Shown here: positions 23,530 through 33,797 of the stretch, piece after piece | Layout of the letters: each line of letters begins with the position of its first letter | How positions within the stretch are numbered: the stretch's first letter is position 1 | From: an uncultured Lachnospiraceae bacterium | GTDB taxonomy: Bacteria > Bacillota > Clostridia > Lachnospirales > Lachnospiraceae | Direction of reading: 5' to 3' | DNA length: 64,000 nucleotides | NCBI GenBank assembly: GCA_902476265.1 | Contig: CABSCP010000025.1 | Location: 1 to 64,000, forward strand | Program-made: the position numbers and the translations under genes | Notes under the pieces: generated by a model | Seen by the model: the letters and a program-made list of their open reading frames with translations, nothing else | Told to the model about the DNA's origin: nothing | Database searches by the model: none

Positions 23530-25962
23530 ATGAAAAAGAAAACGCTCTACATGATTGGAAATTCACATATTGATCCGGTCTGGTTCTGGGACTGGGAGGA
23601 AGGGATGCAGGAGGTCAAGGCCACATTTGCCTCCGCACTGGACAGACTGCGGGAATTTCCCGAGATGAAATTTACCGCCACCTCCGCCGCGTTTTTTGAA
23701 TGGATCGAGGAAGTGGCACCGGAGATATTTGAGGAAATCCGGCAGCGGGTCAAAGAGGGCCGCTTTGAGCTGACCGGGGGCTGGTTTATCGAACCGGATT
23801 GTATTCTCCCCTGCGGAGAAGCCTTTGTGAGACAGGGCCTGTACGCCCAGACCTATTTTGAAGAGAAATTCGGAACCGTCTGCCGCACCGGCTCCAATGT
23901 GGACAGCTTCGGGCACAATCCCATGCTGCCCCAGATTTTAAAGAAATCCGGCATGGAGGAATATGTATTCATGCGCCCGCGCCTGGACACACCGGTTTTT
24001 GTGTGGGAGAGCGCAGACGGCAGCCGGGTCAAGGCTGTCAGCCTTCCCAGCGAGTACACCACCTGGTTTTATGAAAAGACAAAGGAGGCCATCGGCCTGG
24101 CGGCAGAGGCGGCAGGCCGGCAGGGGCTTACGGCAATTCCCTGCTGCTTCGGTGTGGGAAACCACGGCGGCGGCCCTACCATTGAAAATGTGAAATCCAT
24201 CTACCGGCTGCGGGAGGAAGAGCCGGAGACGGAACTCAAATTCGCTACGTATCGTGCGTATTTTGATGAAATGAGCAGTGAGGATGCAGCGAAGCTTCCG
24301 GTGAAGCAGGCTTTTTTCGATGAAGTCAATACCGGCTGTTATATCATGGATGGAGAATTGAAAAAGAGCCACCGTCTGACAGAGCGCAGACTCATGACAG
24401 CGGACAGTCTGCTGACCATGGAAAGCATGTTCCTTGGGAAAGCTGCAGCTTTTTCCAAAAAGGCAGAGATGAAGAAGCTTTGGAAAACGCTTCTGTTCAA
24501 CCAGTTCCATGATACCCTCGGCGGCACGGCTGTCAAGTCCGCAAGGGATGAGGCAATCTACCAGTTTTCCGGCGTCTGCGCGGATGCAAAGAAAATCTGG
24601 GTGGTGGCAATGCAGCACATGATGCGGGAAATGGACACCACGGGAGAGGGCTTCCCGCTGCTTTTATTCAATCCCACGGGAAAGGACTACGACGGCAGCG
24701 TGGCTGTGGAGGTCAACTGGTTCTGCAAAGACGGGCTGATTTTAAAGGATCCGGAGGGAAAGGAAATTCCGTATCAGCGGGTGCATACCGAGGCGAAGGC
24801 ACGAAACTACAATGTAGGCGGAAGAAGAGGACTGCTCTTTGATGCGCATGTGCCGGCGCTGGGCTTTGCGGTGTACCGTACTTTTGTCGGGGAAACGGCA
24901 CGCTGCGATGACAGCCGGGATAGCGGCGGCGCATGGCTGAAGGGCGCCGTGCTGGAAAACGAGCATCTCCGTGTGGTGTTTGACGAAAGCGGTTATCTGA
25001 CCTCTCTTTACGATAAGGAAACCGGCTATGAGGCCTTAAGCGGCAAAGCAGCCTTTCCTGTCTGGCTGGATGAACGGGATACCTGGGGACATGAGCAGGA
25101 CGAGCGTCCCTTTGCGGACAGCGGCAAAAGGCTTGGTTTTGAATCGCTTCAGCTGGTGGAGGAAGGAAGCTTCCGCAAGGTGGTTCGTGCGGTCTATCGA
25201 CTGGAGGGCAGCGTGTTAAAGCAGGATTACATCCTGTATCACGATGCGGAGGAAGTGGAAGTGGTCAATCATCTGTATTGGGACAGAGAGTGGCAGATGT
25301 TAAAGCTTTGCTATCCGCTGGCCGGACAGGCAGATGTGGTTTACAGGGAAGCGGCATACCAGACCGTGAGCGGCCCTGTGAAGGATTGTGTCGAGTACAG
25401 CATGCACCGGTTTGTGGATGCAACCCGGCAGGGGCAAAGCGGCCTATGTGTAGCCAATGACTGCAAATATGCGTTCCAGATGGAAAACAACGCGCTGACC
25501 TTCCCCATTGCCCGCAGCGCCATTTATGCGCAGGGGCAGAACATTGACTGGTACAACCCGGTGGAGGGCTATGAATATACGGACATCGGCAAGCAGGAAT
25601 TTGTATTCACGCTTCGCCCTCATGGCAGGGCGCTGACGAACGGGCAGCGGTACCGTCAGGCAGAAAAAGCGGCGGGAATGCTGCTGTATCTGACAGACAA
25701 CCGTCACAAAGGCAGCTACATCGGAAATACCTGGAGCGGTCTTACGATTACCGAAGAGAACGTGGAACTGGGCTGCATCAAGACAGCGGAAAAAGAGGAT
25801 GCCCTGATTCTGCGCCTGTTCGAGACGGAAGGAAAGCAGACAACAGGGAAGCTGACCATATCCGGACAGGAATATGACTATCGGATTGCACCCTATGAAA
25901 TCCTCACACTGAAGATTTCCCGGGATGGCAGCGTAAAAGAAGTGAATATGCTGGAGCGGTAA
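23530..25962 (+). CDS. GH38 alpha-mannosidase (first of four)
   Basis: This 810-residue cytoplasmic enzyme removes alpha-linked mannose. The N-terminal catalytic domain starts with the zinc motif HIDPVW (His13, Asp15). The predicted nucleophile is Asp125 in NVDSFGHNPMLPQ, and the third zinc ligand lies in FNQFHDTLGGT. GVGNHGGGPT is another family segment. C-terminal beta-sandwich domains end LTLKISRDGS. No signal peptide is present. It is the short GH38 type, without the large N-terminal extension of the gene at 33798. Linkage preference is unknown. Confidence 0.92.
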   Translation: MKKKTLYMIGNSHIDPVWFWDWEEGMQEVKATFASALDRLREFPEMKFTATSAAFFEWIEEVAPEIFEEIRQRVKEGRFELTGGWFIEPDCILPCGEAFVRQGLYAQTYFEEKFGTVCRTGSNVDSFGHNPMLPQILKKSGMEEYVFMRPRLDTPVFVWESADGSRVKAVSLPSEYTTWFYEKTKEAIGLAAEAAGRQGLTAIPCCFGVGNHGGGPTIENVKSIYRLREEEPETELKFATYRAYFDEMSSEDAAKLPVKQAFFDEVNTGCYIMDGELKKSHRLTERRLMTADSLLTMESMFLGKAAAFSKKAEMKKLWKTLLFNQFHDTLGGTAVKSARDEAIYQFSGVCADAKKIWVVAMQHMMREMDTTGEGFPLLLFNPTGKDYDGSVAVEVNWFCKDGLILKDPEGKEIPYQRVHTEAKARNYNVGGRRGLLFDAHVPALGFAVYRTFVGETARCDDSRDSGGAWLKGAVLENEHLRVVFDESGYLTSLYDKETGYEALSGKAAFPVWLDERDTWGHEQDERPFADSGKRLGFESLQLVEEGSFRKVVRAVYRLEGSVLKQDYILYHDAEEVEVVNHLYWDREWQMLKLCYPLAGQADVVYREAAYQTVSGPVKDCVEYSMHRFVDATRQGQSGLCVANDCKYAFQMENNALTFPIARSAIYAQGQNIDWYNPVEGYEYTDIGKQEFVFTLRPHGRALTNGQRYRQAEKAAGMLLYLTDNRHKGSYIGNTWSGLTITEENVELGCIKTAEKEDALILRLFETEGKQTTGKLTISGQEYDYRIAPYEILTLKISRDGSVKEVNMLER

Positions 25963-25994
25963 AGATATTTTATAGAAACAGGAAGGAAGAGGAA

Positions 25995-28358
25995 ATGAAA
26001 CTGAAAAGATTTTTTTGTGGGCTTTTAAGTTTCGCAGTGTTGAGTACAGCTTTTTTAGCATCTCCGCTGGCGGTATCCGCTGCCAGGGAAAAGGCGGATG
26101 TGATCGGTACGGTAAACATGGCAGGATCTCCTGATTTTGACTGTGATTCGATCCGGAACGGGGAAGCATCACAGTGGAGATGGTTAGGGTATCCGGAGAG
26201 CCGTATGGTCATGAATTACGGAAGTCAGATGATGGCCAAATACGATGGAAAAATGAGTCTGAATATCGCCATGGCGGTAAAGGGCTTTCGGTCGAGCAAT
26301 TCGGTACATCAGATTTTGATGGGGCCCAGGACAGGCGAGGCGGCAGAATGTACGGAACTTGAGACAGCGTGGTATCCGTACAAGCTGACCGCAGATGCGG
26401 CATATACAGAAGGAAAGCTTCATATGGATGAATTTTTTGCAGACAAGGACACGTTTATCCGTATGATTGAAGTATCGGATGCAGCGGATGCAAAACTTCA
26501 GATGAAGGCAACCATCCGCGGAATTACCCAAAATGGCAATGACCTTCTGGTGGAAAAAGAGGACTACTGGTTTGTATATAAGTTCCTGAAACTGAATGAA
26601 GCCGGAGAAGTCACAGGACAGTATGAGCCGCAGGTTTCCGGGGATAAATGGTCTGTTGAAATGACGTTTGATGCAGATCGTGCAAAACTGGCATTTTCTC
26701 TGACAATGCTTCCAAAGAATGTGGGAGACAACAGTGCAGACAGCATTCAGGAACTGGCAGACAAAACAGTGGCAGAGGGAACAAACTTAAATACGGTATT
26801 GGCGGAAACAAAGCAATTTTGGGATGATACCCTGGCCAAAGTTCCGGCTCCGCAGAATTTTGGGGTAGAAGGGAACAAAAAGAACGGAAAGATCACCGGG
26901 GAAGATCATAGAAGATCTTTCTACGCTGCATGGGCCTTCCGATTACAGAATATTGTGGAACCAACCCCTGAAAACGGATATGACTATTACCAGGTAACAT
27001 TGGGAATGGCTTCCGCATGGAGTAATGGTGCTGCATCAGCGCCAAACAGCTGTTCCTGGGAGTCCATGTATGACATTCAACAGCTGTCATACATCGAACC
27101 GGAAATCGCATGGGATGCGATGAGAGGCTTTATTTACAGCATTGATGAAAACGGTATTCTGGACGGAGAATGCCTTCCGTCACAAAAAGCGCATACCACC
27201 TGGGTTTGTTATTGTAACATGCTTGCAAAGTATCCGGAAAAGGAAGATGAGCTGAAGGAGGAATTAAAGAATTTGTATCCGCATCTTCACGATTATCTGC
27301 TCTGGAGAGCGGAAAACCCAAGATGGCTTCACGGTGCGAATGATTTCCCCAATGAAAAGGATCTTTCTTTTGTGACCCAATGGTACAGCGATGTCAATTA
27401 TGCAGTCAAGATTGCAGAAGTCATTGAAAAAGAGGAAGATATTGCCGTTTATACGGCGAAGAAAGAAGAATTGGCAGAAAAGTCCCGTGTCTGGTTCTTT
27501 GATGAATACGATCCGAATCAACCGGATTCTCTGGAAAACAGGATTGCGGCCTTCTGTTTTATCAATGAAGACGGAACACTGACACACAGCTGGCCGGGCT
27601 CCTCTCACGATGCGCAAAGCAGAGATGCCTTAACGTACGTATATGAAGCGATGACGGTGGATTTTCCGAAAGATTTAACGGATAAACTGGTGCACAGCTA
27701 TCTGGCGTATACGGCCGGAAAAGAAGAGGAACCCTTGCTTGGATTCGATTCTTATAAATATGGGGACGGATGCTATACCGCATACGGCCTTCAGGAGAGG
27801 GAAAAGCAATACCCTGAATTAAAAGGGAAATGGGTAGAGTATGTAGATGCGGTTCTCTGCAATGCGATTAAAAACACAGAATTTGGGGAGGTCATCCGTG
27901 TGTATGAAGATACAACCATGATACAGGGCGTGCAGCCTTCCTCCTTCAGTGCATCTGCAGTCATTGACTATACATATATGAAAAACGGCCTGCGTCTCGA
28001 CATGGGGATCCCGGCAGCGATAGGGGATCCGGACATTGTGAAAACGGACAAAACGGATATTACGGTAACAACCATAGTCGGAACAAAACCGGAACTTCCC
28101 AAAACAGTAACGGTGGAAAAAGACGGAAAAGAACTGGAAGCACTGGCAGTATGGCCGGATGTGGAAGAAGAGCAATACCGTGCAGGAGGCAAATTCCGGG
28201 TGACGGGACAAATCTATGGCACGGACCTGGAGGTAACAGGCACGGTGAAGGTTCTCACCGGCAATGAGACAACCCTGCTGTTGGGAACTGCGGCAGGAAT
28301 TGCAGCGATAGCTGCTGCGATCGGAGCAATTGTGATCTTAAGGAAAAAAAGAAAGTAA
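25995..28358 (+). CDS. Secreted, membrane-anchored six-hairpin-glycosidase-like protein with Big_4 domain
   Basis: This 787-residue protein is the only exported enzyme-like product in the operon. It has a signal peptide (cleavage likely after AVSA), a large all-helical central region like alpha/alpha-barrel hydrolases (SCSWESMYDIQQLSYIEPE; WPGSSHDAQSRDAL), and an Ig-like Big_4 domain near residues 675-745 (ITVTTIVGTKPELPKTVTV). It ends in a transmembrane segment with a basic KKRK tail. There is no LPXTG sorting signal. Base composition is somewhat more AT-rich than its neighbours. It may make the first extracellular cut before import. I cannot assign a GH family. Confidence 0.68.
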   Translation: MKLKRFFCGLLSFAVLSTAFLASPLAVSAAREKADVIGTVNMAGSPDFDCDSIRNGEASQWRWLGYPESRMVMNYGSQMMAKYDGKMSLNIAMAVKGFRSSNSVHQILMGPRTGEAAECTELETAWYPYKLTADAAYTEGKLHMDEFFADKDTFIRMIEVSDAADAKLQMKATIRGITQNGNDLLVEKEDYWFVYKFLKLNEAGEVTGQYEPQVSGDKWSVEMTFDADRAKLAFSLTMLPKNVGDNSADSIQELADKTVAEGTNLNTVLAETKQFWDDTLAKVPAPQNFGVEGNKKNGKITGEDHRRSFYAAWAFRLQNIVEPTPENGYDYYQVTLGMASAWSNGAASAPNSCSWESMYDIQQLSYIEPEIAWDAMRGFIYSIDENGILDGECLPSQKAHTTWVCYCNMLAKYPEKEDELKEELKNLYPHLHDYLLWRAENPRWLHGANDFPNEKDLSFVTQWYSDVNYAVKIAEVIEKEEDIAVYTAKKEELAEKSRVWFFDEYDPNQPDSLENRIAAFCFINEDGTLTHSWPGSSHDAQSRDALTYVYEAMTVDFPKDLTDKLVHSYLAYTAGKEEEPLLGFDSYKYGDGCYTAYGLQEREKQYPELKGKWVEYVDAVLCNAIKNTEFGEVIRVYEDTTMIQGVQPSSFSASAVIDYTYMKNGLRLDMGIPAAIGDPDIVKTDKTDITVTTIVGTKPELPKTVTVEKDGKELEALAVWPDVEEEQYRAGGKFRVTGQIYGTDLEVTGTVKVLTGNETTLLLGTAAGIAAIAAAIGAIVILRKKRK

Positions 28359-28373
28359 AGAGAGAAAACGAAG

Positions 28374-30812
28374 ATGAAAGATAAAAAATTATACATGATC
28401 GGAAATGCCCATCTGGATCCGGTGTGGCTGTGGAACTGGCAGGAGGGATTTCAGGAGGTAAAAGCTACATTCAAATCGGCTCTGGACCGCATGAATGAGA
28501 CGGAAGATTTTAAATTTTCCTGTAGTTCCGCCGCATTTTTTGAATGGGTGGAAAAGAATAACCCGGCAATGTTTGAAGAACTCAAAAAGCGTGTGAAAGA
28601 AGGACGCCTGGAACTGGTGGGCGGATGGTGGGTTCAGCCCGACTGCAACATTCCCTCCGGCGAAGGCTTCATCCGTCAGGGCCTGATGGGACAGCGCTAT
28701 TTCCTTGAAAAATTCGGCAGAATGGCAAAAACCGGATACAACGTGGACAGTTTCGGACACAACGGCAGTCTGCCCCAGATTTTAAAAAAGAGCGGGATGG
28801 ACAACTATGTGTTCATGCGCCCCATGCCGCTGGAAAAAGGGCTGCCGGGCAGAATCTTCAAGTGGCGGTCCATGGACGGCTCCGAAGTGATGACCTACCG
28901 TATCCCCTACGAATACTGCACCTGGGGCAAGGATCTGGAAAAATATACGGACCGCTTAAAATGTGAACTGACGGACGGAGAAGACGAGCTGATGATGTTT
29001 TACGGCGTGGGCAACCACGGAGGGGGCCCCACCAAAGAAAATATCAACAGTATTCATGCGCTGAACGAAAGAGAAGATATGCCGGTGATGGAGATGGAGA
29101 CCACAGCCAGCTTCTTTGACCATATCCGGAAGAACGGGAAGGAATATCCGGTATTCATCGGAGATTTACAGCACCATGCCAGCGGCTGCTACAGCGTGAT
29201 GTCCCGGGTAAAGCGGGAAAACCGCCGGGCGGAGGACAAACTGGTGGAAGCGGAAAGCTGGAGTAGTATCGCAAAGGTTGTGGAAAACCAGCCCTATCCT
29301 GCCGATTTCAATAAAGCCTGGAAGGGGGTGCTGTTCAATCAGTTCCATGATATTCTGGCGGGCACCAGCATTCCTTCCGCCTATGATGACGCGTCTTATC
29401 TCTACGGACAGGCGATGGCTGTGGGACAGGAAGGATTAAACTATGCGCTCCAGGCGATTTCCTGGGACGTTGATATCGAAGAGAATGTGACCATGCGCCC
29501 CATCGTGGTGTTCAACTCCCACGCCTGGGAAGGGAAGATGGTCATCGATCTGGAGGTCAGAGGACTTTCCAATGATCGGTTTAAACTCACGGACGCAGAG
29601 GGAACTGTTATCCCGGCGCAGCGTATTCAGTCCGAAGCGACGGTGAACGGGCAGTCCAGACTGCTCTTTGTGGCGAAACTGCCTTCCATGGGCTATGAGC
29701 TGTTCAAACTTTACTTAAACACAGAGGACGTCCCTTCCTTCCCCGCGGTGCCCGTTACGGATTCCACTCTGGAAAATGACCGGTTCCTGCTCCGTTTCTC
29801 CGACAGCACCGGATACCTTTCCAGTCTCTATGATAAACAGGAGGATCTGGAAGTGCTGCGCCGGGAAGGCGGGCGGCTGGTGGTGATCGAAGATAAATAT
29901 GACACCTGGGCCCACAATATTTTTAAATTTGACAAACAGCTGGGCGATATGAAGCCGGTTTATAAAAAAGTACTGGAAGAAGGGCCGGTGCGTTCTGCCG
30001 TCCGGGTGAAATATAAATACAACCAGTCCTATGTGGTGCAGGATTTCCGTGTTTACCGGGAACTGGATTATGTGGAAGTGAAGGTGCATGTGGACTGGAG
30101 AGAACCCCAGACCCAGTTAAAGATCAGCTATCCGGTGAACTTCAACTTCAGAAAACCGACCTATGAGATCCCCTACGGTTATATCGAAAAGAGCGCCAAC
30201 GGGGAAGAGGAACCCGGACAGACCTGGTTTGATTTCACCGGAGAGCACTTCAAAAAGCCGGTAATGTATGGGCTTACCATCGCCAACGATGCGAAATACA
30301 GCTATAACATGTCCGTGGACGAAATGAACCTGACCGTATTAAAGAATTCTGTTTTTGCCCATCACGACCCCAAAGTGCTGGAGGAAGGCGTGGAATACAA
30401 TTTTGTGGATGACGGCATTCAGGAATTCACTTATATGCTGATTCCTCACACGGGCTCCTGGAAGGATGCAGATGTGGTGAAGCGCTCCAGAGAGTTAAAC
30501 GTGAAGGCAAAGACGGTAATTGAGACCTACCATAAGGGCGGCCGGCCACAGAAGGCATCCTTCCTTTCCCTGGATTGTGACCATGCCATCCTTACGGCTG
30601 TGAAGGAGTGCGAGGATAAGGACGGCATTATCATCCGCGCTTATGAGACGAAAAAACAGGCGGGAAAAGCGGTATTAAATGTTTCATTTATGGACAGGAC
30701 CCAGGAACTTTCCTTTGCGCCCTGTGAGATCAAGACATTGAAAGTCCCCTATGACCGCAGCAGGCCCATTGTGGAAGTGAACATGCTGGAAATGGAAGAA
30801 ATCGGTGAATAA
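28374..30812 (+). CDS. GH38 alpha-mannosidase (second of four)
   Basis: This 812-residue cytoplasmic paralogue of the enzyme at 23530 has HLDPVW (His13, Asp15), nucleophile Asp125 in NVDSFGHNGSLPQ and FNQFHDILAGT. The C-terminus ends with the same VNMLE pattern as the first copy. The gene starts 16 bp after the secreted protein and runs into the acid-sugar kinase. Divergence between the paralogues is large, so different linkages or partner sugars are likely. Confidence 0.92.
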   Translation: MKDKKLYMIGNAHLDPVWLWNWQEGFQEVKATFKSALDRMNETEDFKFSCSSAAFFEWVEKNNPAMFEELKKRVKEGRLELVGGWWVQPDCNIPSGEGFIRQGLMGQRYFLEKFGRMAKTGYNVDSFGHNGSLPQILKKSGMDNYVFMRPMPLEKGLPGRIFKWRSMDGSEVMTYRIPYEYCTWGKDLEKYTDRLKCELTDGEDELMMFYGVGNHGGGPTKENINSIHALNEREDMPVMEMETTASFFDHIRKNGKEYPVFIGDLQHHASGCYSVMSRVKRENRRAEDKLVEAESWSSIAKVVENQPYPADFNKAWKGVLFNQFHDILAGTSIPSAYDDASYLYGQAMAVGQEGLNYALQAISWDVDIEENVTMRPIVVFNSHAWEGKMVIDLEVRGLSNDRFKLTDAEGTVIPAQRIQSEATVNGQSRLLFVAKLPSMGYELFKLYLNTEDVPSFPAVPVTDSTLENDRFLLRFSDSTGYLSSLYDKQEDLEVLRREGGRLVVIEDKYDTWAHNIFKFDKQLGDMKPVYKKVLEEGPVRSAVRVKYKYNQSYVVQDFRVYRELDYVEVKVHVDWREPQTQLKISYPVNFNFRKPTYEIPYGYIEKSANGEEEPGQTWFDFTGEHFKKPVMYGLTIANDAKYSYNMSVDEMNLTVLKNSVFAHHDPKVLEEGVEYNFVDDGIQEFTYMLIPHTGSWKDADVVKRSRELNVKAKTVIETYHKGGRPQKASFLSLDCDHAILTAVKECEDKDGIIIRAYETKKQAGKAVLNVSFMDRTQELSFAPCEIKTLKVPYDRSRPIVEVNMLEMEEIGE

Positions 30813-30845
30813 AAGAAATCAGTGAATAGAAGCAGGAGGGGAACA

Positions 30846-32126
30846 ATGCCCACAACGATTGTAATTGCGGATGATGTGACAGGGGCGAACGATATCGGAA
30901 TCATGTATGCCAAAGCGGGAATGGACGCTTTGGTATACAACTATGGAGACGGGACCCCACAGGATTATCAACCCTGTGATGTGCTGATTGTGGATACGGA
31001 TTCCCGGTTTGATTCCCGTGAGAATGCGTACCGGAAAGTGTATGATGCGCTGAAAAAAGTGCCGAAAGAAGGCGTGGTTCAGTACATTGACAAACAGTGT
31101 TCCGTATTCCGGGGAAATATCGGGGCAGAGTTTGACGCCATGCTGGATGCGCTGGAAGAAGAATTTGCGGTGGTGGTGCTGGGATTTCCCGATAACGGAA
31201 GGACCACTCTGCACGGCATCCATTATGTTCACGGCGTAAAGCTGGAGGAATCCCAGTTTCGAAACGATCCGGTACACCCTATGACAAAGTCCGGCCTGGT
31301 CGAAATCCTTGCAGGCCAGACAAAACGAAAGGTAGGGGCCGTTTTCTACGAAACCTACGAAGGCGGGCCGGATGCGGTAAAGGCAGCGGTGAAGGAAGCC
31401 AAAAAGAACTGTAATTACTGCATCATGGATGTGCGGGACAATAACGACCTCGCCCTTTTGGCAGAAGCCCTGAAGGAGGAAAAAATCATTTGCGGCAGTT
31501 CCGCGCTGTCCGAATATCTGGCGAAACTGGCGGTGCAAAAAAACGGGAAGAATCTGACCCGGGAAAAAAAGAAGGTTCCCGCAAAGATCTTCTGCATGGC
31601 GGGCAGCCTGACGCCTCAGACGGCGGCCCAGACAGCCTATATGAAAGAGGCGGGTTATCCGGTGTTTGAACTGGATACGAGAGAACTGTTTGAAAAAGAG
31701 CGGAGACAAGCAGAGTGCAGACGGATTTTGGAAGGGGTGGACAAAGCCTATGAACAGGGGGCGTTTGCCATGATCCATTCCGCAAACGATGCAGCGACGG
31801 TGGCGGAGACAAAACGTTTTGCCTCCTCAGAGGGCATTGACAACACTGCGGTTTCCACCATGGTTTCTGCGGTGCTTTCGGAAATTTCAGAAAAAGTGAT
31901 TGATAAGTTTGGAATCCGCCGGATCATCGTGTGCGGCGGCGATACCTCCGCCTCCCTGTGCGCGAAGCTTCATATCAAGGGGATGAAGGTGCTGGAGGAA
32001 ATCGAAGCGGGACTGCCCACCTGTGAGAGCGTGGACGCGCCCTATTACCGGATGGTATTAAAATCCGGCAGTTTTGGCAGTAAAGAGTTTGTGGAAAAAG
32101 CGATGGAAAAACTTCTTTTAGAATAA
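30846..32126 (+). CDS. Four-carbon acid sugar kinase family protein (DUF1537-type)
   Basis: This 426-residue kinase has the N-terminal segment IVIADDVTGANDIG and the C-terminal nucleotide-binding IIVCGGDTSASLC, hallmarks of the OtnK/DtnK family that phosphorylates 3-oxo-tetronates or related acids. ATG 30846, after CAGGAGGGG, is preferred over an upstream in-frame ATG at 30822. A fuculose-type class II aldolase at 41734 could supply the next step, but no dehydrogenase of the known tetronate pathway is visible. The substrate is uncertain. Confidence 0.82.
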   Translation: MPTTIVIADDVTGANDIGIMYAKAGMDALVYNYGDGTPQDYQPCDVLIVDTDSRFDSRENAYRKVYDALKKVPKEGVVQYIDKQCSVFRGNIGAEFDAMLDALEEEFAVVVLGFPDNGRTTLHGIHYVHGVKLEESQFRNDPVHPMTKSGLVEILAGQTKRKVGAVFYETYEGGPDAVKAAVKEAKKNCNYCIMDVRDNNDLALLAEALKEEKIICGSSALSEYLAKLAVQKNGKNLTREKKKVPAKIFCMAGSLTPQTAAQTAYMKEAGYPVFELDTRELFEKERRQAECRRILEGVDKAYEQGAFAMIHSANDAATVAETKRFASSEGIDNTAVSTMVSAVLSEISEKVIDKFGIRRIIVCGGDTSASLCAKLHIKGMKVLEEIEAGLPTCESVDAPYYRMVLKSGSFGSKEFVEKAMEKLLLE

Positions 32127-32166
32127 CCGGCGGCCTTTTTTACAGCCCCGGACACGGAGGAATGGT

Positions 32167-32805
32167 ATGTCGGCAGCAAAAGAACTGGAGAAATTGACGG
32201 AAAGATATCCTGTGCTGGAAGAATGCAGAGAGGATATCCAAAAAGCGTTTGAAATATTCAAAAAAACCTATGAGGACGGCGGACAGCTCCTGGTATGCGG
32301 AAACGGAGGAAGCGGTGCGGATTGTGAGCATATTGTAGGGGAACTGATGAAGGAATTCGGCATCCGAAGGCCTCTTTCCAAAGAGGAAGAGGAAAAACTG
32401 ATGGCGGCTTCCCCGGAAAACGGAGCGCTCCTGGCGCAGCACCTGCAGGGAAGCCTGCCGGCGATTCCCCTGACCGGCAACATTGCGCTTTCCACGGCGT
32501 TTGCCAACGATGCGGTGCCGGAGCTGGTATTTGCCCAGCAGGTTTACGGCTACGGAACACCGGAGAGCACCCTTCTTGGTATCAGCACCTCCGGCAATTC
32601 CAAAAACGTAATCTATGCCATGAATACGGCAAAGGCAAAGAAAATGGCGACGGTGGGGATGACCGGAAGAAGCGGCGGAAAAATGAAAGAATTATGTGAT
32701 GTCTGCATTTGCGTGCCGTCGGACTCCACACCGGACATTCAGGAACTGCACCTGCCGGTGTATCACTGTCTGTGCAGAATGATTGAGGAGGAATTTTTCG
32801 GATGA
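32167..32805 (+). CDS. SIS-domain phosphosugar isomerase, GmhA-like
   Basis: This 212-residue cytoplasmic protein has the sugar isomerase fold with LLVCGNGGSGADCEHIVGE and STSGNSKNVIYA, the phosphate-binding loops of phosphoheptose isomerase-type proteins. In this operon it may isomerise a released and phosphorylated hexose rather than make heptose for cell-surface glycans. It overlaps the ROK kinase gene by 4 bp (ATGA), so the two products are probably used together. Confidence 0.83.
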   Translation: MSAAKELEKLTERYPVLEECREDIQKAFEIFKKTYEDGGQLLVCGNGGSGADCEHIVGELMKEFGIRRPLSKEEEEKLMAASPENGALLAQHLQGSLPAIPLTGNIALSTAFANDAVPELVFAQQVYGYGTPESTLLGISTSGNSKNVIYAMNTAKAKKMATVGMTGRSGGKMKELCDVCICVPSDSTPDIQELHLPVYHCLCRMIEEEFFG

Positions 32806-33767
32806 AATATCTGGCGGGAATTGACATCGGCGGCACCAAATGTGCCGTGACGATCGGAAAAGTACAGGGAGAGGACATTGCGGTCCTCTATAAAGAAAAG
32901 TTTCCCACCTCCAAAAAACCTGCGGAAGCGGTGGAAAAGCTGGTGGATACGTTAAAGGAAATGGCAGCGGCCCATCCGGAAATCACGCTGTCGGCCATCG
33001 GCATCAGCTGCGGCGGTCCTCTGGATTCGGAAAAAGGACTGATTCTGAGTCCGCCCAATCTGCCCGACTGGGACGGGATTGATGTGGTGACTCCTTTTAC
33101 GGAAAGCTTTGGCGTGCCCTGTGGTGTGCAGAACGACGCCAATGCCTGTGCGCTGGCGGAGTGGCTCTGGGGCGCGGGAAAAGGGACGAAGAACATGATT
33201 TTCCTCACATTCGGGACCGGGCTGGGCGCAGGCATCATTCTGGACGGAAAGCTTTACAGCGGCACCAATGACATGGCCGGAGAGGTAGGGCATGTGCGGC
33301 TGGCAAAAACCGGTCCGGAAGGATACGGCAAAAAGGGATCCTTTGAGGGCTTTTGCAGCGGCGGCGGAATTGCCAGATACGGCATATCCAAAATTCAGGA
33401 ATGGGTTGCCCAGGGAAAGCGGACCGCCATTTTGGACCGGGGACAGACAATGGAAGAGGTGACAACGCAGGATATCGGCCTTTGTGCACAGGCGGGGGAT
33501 GAGCTGGCCCTTTCCATCCTGCAGGACACCGGCAGAATGCTGGGCAGAGGGATTGCCATGCTGATGGATATTTTAAATCCCCAGCGCATTGTCATCGGCA
33601 GCGTATTTTTGCGCCAGGAAGAGATACTGCGCCCCCCCATGGAGGAGGTTATCGCCAAAGAGGCATTGCCCCATACGCGGCGGGTCTGCCAGGTGGTGCC
33701 CGCAGGCCTGGGAGAACAGCTGGGCGACTATGCGGCGCTGTCCGTAGCAGGAAACTTAGTGCAGTGA
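32802..33767 (+). CDS. ROK-family sugar kinase
   Basis: This 321-residue kinase has the N-terminal phosphate loop GIDIGGTKCAV, the catalytic segment VQNDANACALAEW and LTFGTGLGAGII. The usual CxCGxxGC zinc motif of many ROK proteins is not present; the corresponding stretch reads GSFEGFCSGGG. It may phosphorylate mannose, GlcNAc or glucose released by the glycosidases, with the coupled SIS isomerase acting next. Specificity is inference. Confidence 0.87.
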   Translation: MKYLAGIDIGGTKCAVTIGKVQGEDIAVLYKEKFPTSKKPAEAVEKLVDTLKEMAAAHPEITLSAIGISCGGPLDSEKGLILSPPNLPDWDGIDVVTPFTESFGVPCGVQNDANACALAEWLWGAGKGTKNMIFLTFGTGLGAGIILDGKLYSGTNDMAGEVGHVRLAKTGPEGYGKKGSFEGFCSGGGIARYGISKIQEWVAQGKRTAILDRGQTMEEVTTQDIGLCAQAGDELALSILQDTGRMLGRGIAMLMDILNPQRIVIGSVFLRQEEILRPPMEEVIAKEALPHTRRVCQVVPAGLGEQLGDYAALSVAGNLVQ

Positions 33768-33797
33768 GCCAATGAGCGATGGAGAGGATAACAGAGT

